From NCBI RefSeq assembly GCF_008831285.2, contig NC_045139.1:29057206-29121205 (forward strand): a stretch of DNA of 64,000 nt, in the 5' to 3' direction. Shown here piece by piece: positions 58,656 through 64,000 of this stretch (the first letter of the stretch is position 1; every line of letters begins with the position of its first letter). Position numbers and translations under genes: made by a program. Below the pieces are notes generated by a model. That model was not told the origin of the DNA and ran no database searches. It saw only the letters and a program-made list of their open reading frames with translations. Source of the stretch: Nymphaea colorata. Taxonomy: Eukaryota; Streptophyta; Magnoliopsida; Nymphaeales; Nymphaeaceae.

Positions 58656-61600
58656 ATCTTTCTATGAAAACTTTCCGAGTTTCAGTCGGTTGCCTTGTTC
58701 AACTTGAATACTTGACAACCTTTACCTGTTATAACTCACACAACTGCCAGACTCGGCGGCAATATCAGAACCACAGAAGAGAATTCCTGCTGCACTCCCT
58801 TGTTCAAAAAGAGAACAAACCAAGCATACTGTTTCGATGCTTGTGAGAGAATGAAGCAGTCTTATTGAGGAGATTCACAGAAGTAGAGAGTTTCTCGACC
58901 ACTTCAAATTGCAAGTTGATTGGTGAGTTCAATGGCATTATATGCCTCCTGTTAAGGAGGCTAAGACCGAAGCTTAGGCCGATCTTTCGGGGAGTCTGGT
59001 AATGGAAGCAAGCCCCCATACAACAAGACACACACTCACACAAACACACAAAACTATAAACAACTACCAAGAAATCAGCCCAAGTCAGACACCGGATTTC
59101 AATGCATGCAGCTGTTCTTGAAATCAGATGCTTCTTAAATCCAATGAGGAAGATCTCAAGAGAGCCTAAAAATTCAGCAGCCCTTTTGGGGATGTCCAAA
59201 TATTTACTTTTCACACTGATCATGCTCTGGGTTTCCTCATTATCCCTTTCGAAACCAAGATATGGCAGGGTTCAAGGTGAAATTCAATTCTGGTATTTTT
59301 TTTTTTTTTTTTGTGGAGGGGACATACTTTTTGGTATTATCTAATTAGAAGAGATCTGTCACTTTTTTCTCTTTCTCTCAAACACATGCACTAACCTTTT
59401 TTTATTCATCAGTTTCCACAAGGAAAGCTCATATACCTACTTGTGAGAAGATTTGCTCATCCTCCGCATATTCTTTTTTCTGTATTCTCTTTTACTGTGT
59501 CTTCATATTCTCCTGATCCAAAAAGTCACATCGCGAGCAGCTGCAGGGTGCCTCAGAAAGGTCCTTCCTTTCATCTTTATTCTTATTTCTTTGTCAATGA
59601 TATATCTTTTGGTGTGAGGGATATTTCATCCTTCTCGGGATCTTGGACGATTCTTGTAAACTCAATGCTCATGGAACGCTAAGAAAACAAAAGAAAATCA
59701 GGTGAAGTTGGGATTGTTTTAATGCTAACAGTTCTTAAAATAAATAGAATTGACAAGTGTCGCCACTCTCTCCCCTCAAAATCTATTATTATCATATGTC
59801 AATTCATTATGTCCGTCCATTTTGAAAACCAACGGCTGGTATCGCTGCCACTCGTTCCAGAAAAGCCTTTTCCAGCGATACCAGGGTCGACAAGAGAATT
59901 CTTTATGGTTAAATAATCTAATGGGGCTATGGCTTCTTCAGATATTCTTGGTAGCGCTCAGGGAAAACTCTCTCTCTCTCCCGCACAATTTCTTTGTGTA
60001 ATAAACAAAGCTAAAAATGTTTATTGGCGGAGCGTCGATCGCTTTATCTAATTATAATTCCTTTGATACTTCATATTCTTATTAGTTCAAGTGATAACCT
60101 CCATCTCCAGTTGATGGTTTAATGCAGGGTAGATCAGAAAAAAAAATGGTTCATGACCGCATTAATGGTGCATTATAGAAAGAAATCTAAATCTTAATGT
60201 ACATTGTTTAGGACAAACAGACAGTTTCCTAGATTCATTCAAACACAAGAACTGAATTTAACTGAAGCATAATAAATTTGGTAACCTTTTGTATCAAACG
60301 AATATCACGCTGTAAAAGACATGAATCAGAACTCTGACTGAGATTTAATGAGGAAATCTACTTCCTCGGACTTGCCTTTGGCCCATAATCTTTTTTTTTT
60401 TTTTTTCAAAAATATTTCTTTGCAATTAGGAGCTATATTTTTTCTGGAAACTGTCGAGTAAGGACTTGAATCAATGTTTACTAAGACTATAAGAATGTAA
60501 TTCAGTGAGAGAAGGTTTACTGTTGGAAAAGAATGCCCTTGATGTTTGTTATTTTCTCAACCTAACAAAATTTGAATCTCACTTCAAGCTCTTATTTGAC
60601 AGTTTTCATAAAAGGTGAAGCCCTTATTACAAAAATCACAAAGGTTAGTTCTTTCCCAAGAATTCCAAGCAAAGGGTATAGCTGAAAATGAAAGCTTCCC
60701 AATATAATAAATTAAAACCAAGTAACGTCCAAGTTTAAGGAATGAAACGGTATAAATCAAGAAAAAGGTATGTGAAATTTTGAACTCACTGAAAAGCATG
60801 AGTACATCCAGATTTCTCATCAATCAGAAAATGGGAAGTATGTAAATCACAAGAAGGCATGAACAAGATTTGAAAGAAACAAAAAGGGAAAATTCTTAAC
60901 TGGGCATCGGTACTTCCTTTAGATTTGTTAATTCTAAGTCCTCCAAGTGTGTCTGCTGTATAGAGAACACTAGAATTAACCCCTCATAAATTACAGCAGC
61001 TCACAGTCAAAATCTCCCACTTGGAACACCAACCTAGCATGACTCCCCAAAATTGAGCCCTCGTTTGGACCAACTCTTGTCTCTTCTCCTTGACCTTGGG
61101 GTTTGCCACTCCAAGCGTGCAACCTAAGTTTATAATTGTTTCCTTTCAAAGAGAAGGAAGGAAGAGTCAAATGCTTCAAACCCAAGTCTTCATTCCCCTT
61201 GTGTTCCATTTTCTATGCTTATCTGAACTCCCAAAAACTGTACATGTTCCCAACACACACACACACACACACACACTCTGGTGCCCTTTCCACCACAAAA
61301 ATGGATAGTCAAAGACACCCAAGAGGACTATTTTGGACTTTGACCTGAAAGCAAGCACCAATCACTATCTACAAGTGGAAATGACATGAGTGAGTATTTT
61401 GGATTTGGACATCTTAAGTGAACTTGGGGCTCAATGAGTTAGGTTGTCTAGCATTGTCCCCAAAGTCCTCATAATGGCCAGGGATGCAAATTGGAGCATG
61501 GGATTTGGGACCCTTTTTTCAATTTAGTCCCACTTGTTGCTTTAGGACCACCTAATCCGATCGTAGTTATAGAATCCAGAACTATTCTTCCCAAGGATCT

Positions 61601-64000
61601 GGACTACATGCTTATCTAGCGGTGCCATGAACGAACCCTAGCGAGATCCGGATCGAGCCGAGGTTCAAAATCCGCAGCCGAGATGGACCCATCCCATGGT
61701 TAACTACCTATAGATCACAATAGAGCCGGGCTTTATGGTCTTGGATGCACACCTAGTCAACTAAAAACAAAAGTGAAGCATGCAAAGAGTCGCTTTCTTC
61801 TGTTTTAAGAACTTCACAAACGAGCAAGAAACTAGGTGGAACTAGGCTTACACTTGCATGAAGATCCCCAGTGACAGAAACTTTGGAGTTCCTAATTACT
61901 CTAGCAGAATATCAGGATCTCGGCCACCATCGTCCAAACGGGGCCTTCATAATCACACAAGGGACCTGGTTTCGTTCTTGGCCTCGGTAAAGATCAACAT
62001 GTGCTCATGTAATTTAACCTTCTTTCAGTACAAGAATTCGAGTACTAAATTTACTCGGAAAAATGCCGCCATTAATGGTCTTCAAAACGGTGCGAAATGA
62101 AAACGTGCAGTTGTTATTGGACTATCATCTCAAATTCCAAGAAGATCCGAGAGGAAAACAAGAAAAAAGTGAGATTGCTTTCAAATCACTCAAACGTCAC
62201 TTGAGCCACAGTCAAGTGTTCCTACTCCAACGACTAATTTTCTCTGCTTCTTAACTGGTATTTAACTTGTTCTAGAACTTCAATTAATGAGATCCTTTGT
62301 TGTTTCGTCCTCATCAAGCCGCTTTATAAATTTTTAAAGACTTATTATTTTCAAATAATTGCACACGAGGGCTGCAATAAGATCTACAAGTTTTTTTTCT
62401 TTTTTTAATGAGGACGAACTCCAATGAGTGCCCTGATTAAGTGTTGGAAATTAGGTATTGACTCATGTTAGGGTGGATGGATCCAATTACCCCGCGGATG
62501 CGTGGGCCCATAATTTGAACCAATTAGCACTCGTCCTTATAAGAAAAAAAGATAAAAAAAATAAAGTTTTTTTTTTTCCTCTCTTGTTAGCAAGCCGGGA
62601 TTAGGCAGATTCTTGCAAGAGATGCACTTTGAGCATTTAACTCTTTGACTACATTCAACTCGAGGATCTGTAAGTTGGAATTCGAGCCTGGTGGATGGAG
62701 CTCTTGTGGGTAAGAAAAATAATCAAAACTTATTACATAATAAGTATGAATTGGGTTCTTCCAGAAAAACTCGTCAAGTTCAGGAGTCACTCTGTAGTTT
62801 AAATTGATCACTGTCATGGCTACATACTTGAAGCTGCATGGACATGGCTTAGGTGCAAAGTGGCATGTGTATGATTGTTCATGTTATTACAGTAATCATG
62901 AGCTTTCCATTTGTTTAAGAGAAGAACTGTACATGGTTGGACTTAATTTAAGGTCTAATTTCTCTCCGCATCCTCTCCTCGTAAATGTGATCATTGATTG
63001 TAAACAATGTAAAACTGAGAAAGTGTAAATCTCAAGTGAAATATTAGCTTGCAGTTTGATAAGCCATGAATCTCGGTGTTCAGCTCCTACCACATCAGAC
63101 ACGAGGCCGATCTTAAATGCACCATTAGAGTGCTCAATTCTCTAAAGTTTGCTCCTTGTTTCAGAAGTAGGAAAAAAAGAAACTAAAACTGGTCTTCCTC
63201 AAATCGGTTAAATATGATGGCGTTGGATCTCATGTTCAGATCCCATAGGACTGCCCAGTTTTCGCGTGTTTACGAATAATTTTCGTCTACAGGTTTACCT
63301 TTTGAAGGAACAAAAACAAGAAGCTTGCGTTTGAATATTTTACATTTAGTATCTCAAGAAAGGCAGTTGAATTAATGAATTTTCTTTTTCAAAAATAAAG
63401 CTTTTTTTTAGGCTTTAGCTGCTTGCATTGAGCAATTAGTGCAAGTTTTCAAACTTAAGCACGTTCTTTTGTTGTCTTGTTAAAGGTTAAGTGCCTTTAA
63501 AAGATTGCGTATTTATTGCAGAAAAAGAAAAAAAGATATCCCAGCATTCGATTAATTTTTAACTGTGACAAGATATTCCGACCTAAGATCTGACATGGTG
63601 GTTTACGCTCCAAGGCATAAACTCATTCCTTTTATACATAAATACAAGAACATGTGCAAGAGCTAATCTAATGATCTTCCAGTCACTCTTTCTCAATGAA
63701 CTAAATCAGAAAAACGCAAAGCAAACCACCAGTTCTCCCTCTGTAATTGCCGCCTTCTTCATTTGTTCTTGGTCTCAATATATCCTTGAGATCCCAAATG
63801 TTTTGACGAATTTTCAATCCAGACAGCAAAAGTTCGTCCATTTCATGCATGCCACCCTAGGATAACGAAGCGTTGTCTGCCAGCAGCATGACAAACTGAT
63901 GAAATCCACGTAAAAGCTCCTTGCGCAAGACCATTCACACCCCACAAGATGAATTCTTCAAGCTCGCGACGGCTGCAAAGCGCTCATAAGCCATTGTGTT
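58656..64000. other. Stretch upstream of the NAC gene to the window edge, no gene seen
   Basis: The first 1-2 kb should contain the NAC promoter and leader. The rest is AT-rich, with poly-T tracts near 59.3 and 60.4 kb, a CA microsatellite and a GC-richer, repeat-like patch at about 61.48-61.74 kb. Frames of 60-140 codons occur on both strands without recognisable domains. The last 150 bases have small open frames on the minus strand that run off the edge and cannot be judged. Confidence 0.5.
61252..61276. repeat. (CA)n microsatellite
   Basis: About 12 CA units in intergenic DNA. Confidence 0.9.

Noticed and set aside
58804-59223. 139-codon minus-strand frame upstream of the NAC gene
   Set aside because: No domain; a Cys/Ser/Leu-rich stretch in a probable promoter or leader.
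1-64000. Retroelement, viral, CRISPR or bacterial-type operon content
   Set aside because: No reverse transcriptase, integrase, capsid or transposase motifs, no long terminal repeats and no regularly spaced repeat arrays were seen.
63850-64000. Possible 3' end of a gene entering from the right edge
   Set aside because: Only short minus-strand frames with several stops are visible. Too little sequence to support a call.

Overview
The window is nuclear DNA of a flowering plant. It has spliced genes with long introns, AT-rich intergenic DNA full of microsatellites and small repeats, a nuclear tRNA-Leu with a long variable arm, and gene families typical of seed plants (GASA, CLE, NAC, RINGv/DUF3675, GT47, DUF1666, E-class PPR). 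The sequence does not fix the species or order. I find no bacterial, organellar or viral segment, no CRISPR array and no identifiable retroelement protein.

Layout. 1.5-3.2 kb: a GASA/snakin cysteine-rich peptide gene (-) with four exons. 7.2-9.8 kb: a GT47 exostosin-type glycosyltransferase (+) with two exons. 11.2-11.5 kb: an intronless CLE prepropeptide (-) whose peptide matches CLE45. 14.0 kb: a MITE-like element. 15.9-20.7 kb: a RINGv E3 ligase (-) with seven coding exons, one GC-AG intron and a 5'UTR intron. 20.7-25 kb: no recognisable gene. 25.2-45.1 kb: two head-to-tail copies of a roughly 10-kb block, each ending in an intact five-exon DUF1666 gene (+; 917 and 912 aa). 46.6 kb: tRNA-Leu(CAG) (-). 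47.4-50.0 kb: an intronless E-class PPR RNA-editing factor (+) resembling OTP87. 50-55.6 kb: no gene seen. 55.7-58.7 kb: a NAC transcription factor of the FEZ/NAC094 type (-). 58.7-64 kb: no gene seen.

The genes do not form a pathway or operon. Three known families have root or phloem roles elsewhere (CLE45, FEZ-type NAC, some GASA peptides), but their closeness here is probably chance. The most informative structure is the DUF1666 tandem pair. Its two copies are clearly diverged overall, yet 164 nt inside exon 3 are nearly identical, with no silent differences, which points to gene conversion. Each copy also has private insertions: MITEs in copy 1, and in copy 2 a GC-rich segment that looks like the captured 5' end of another gene. 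I do not see a convincing new multi-gene system. Splice sites were placed by hand from consensus sites and family frame continuity.
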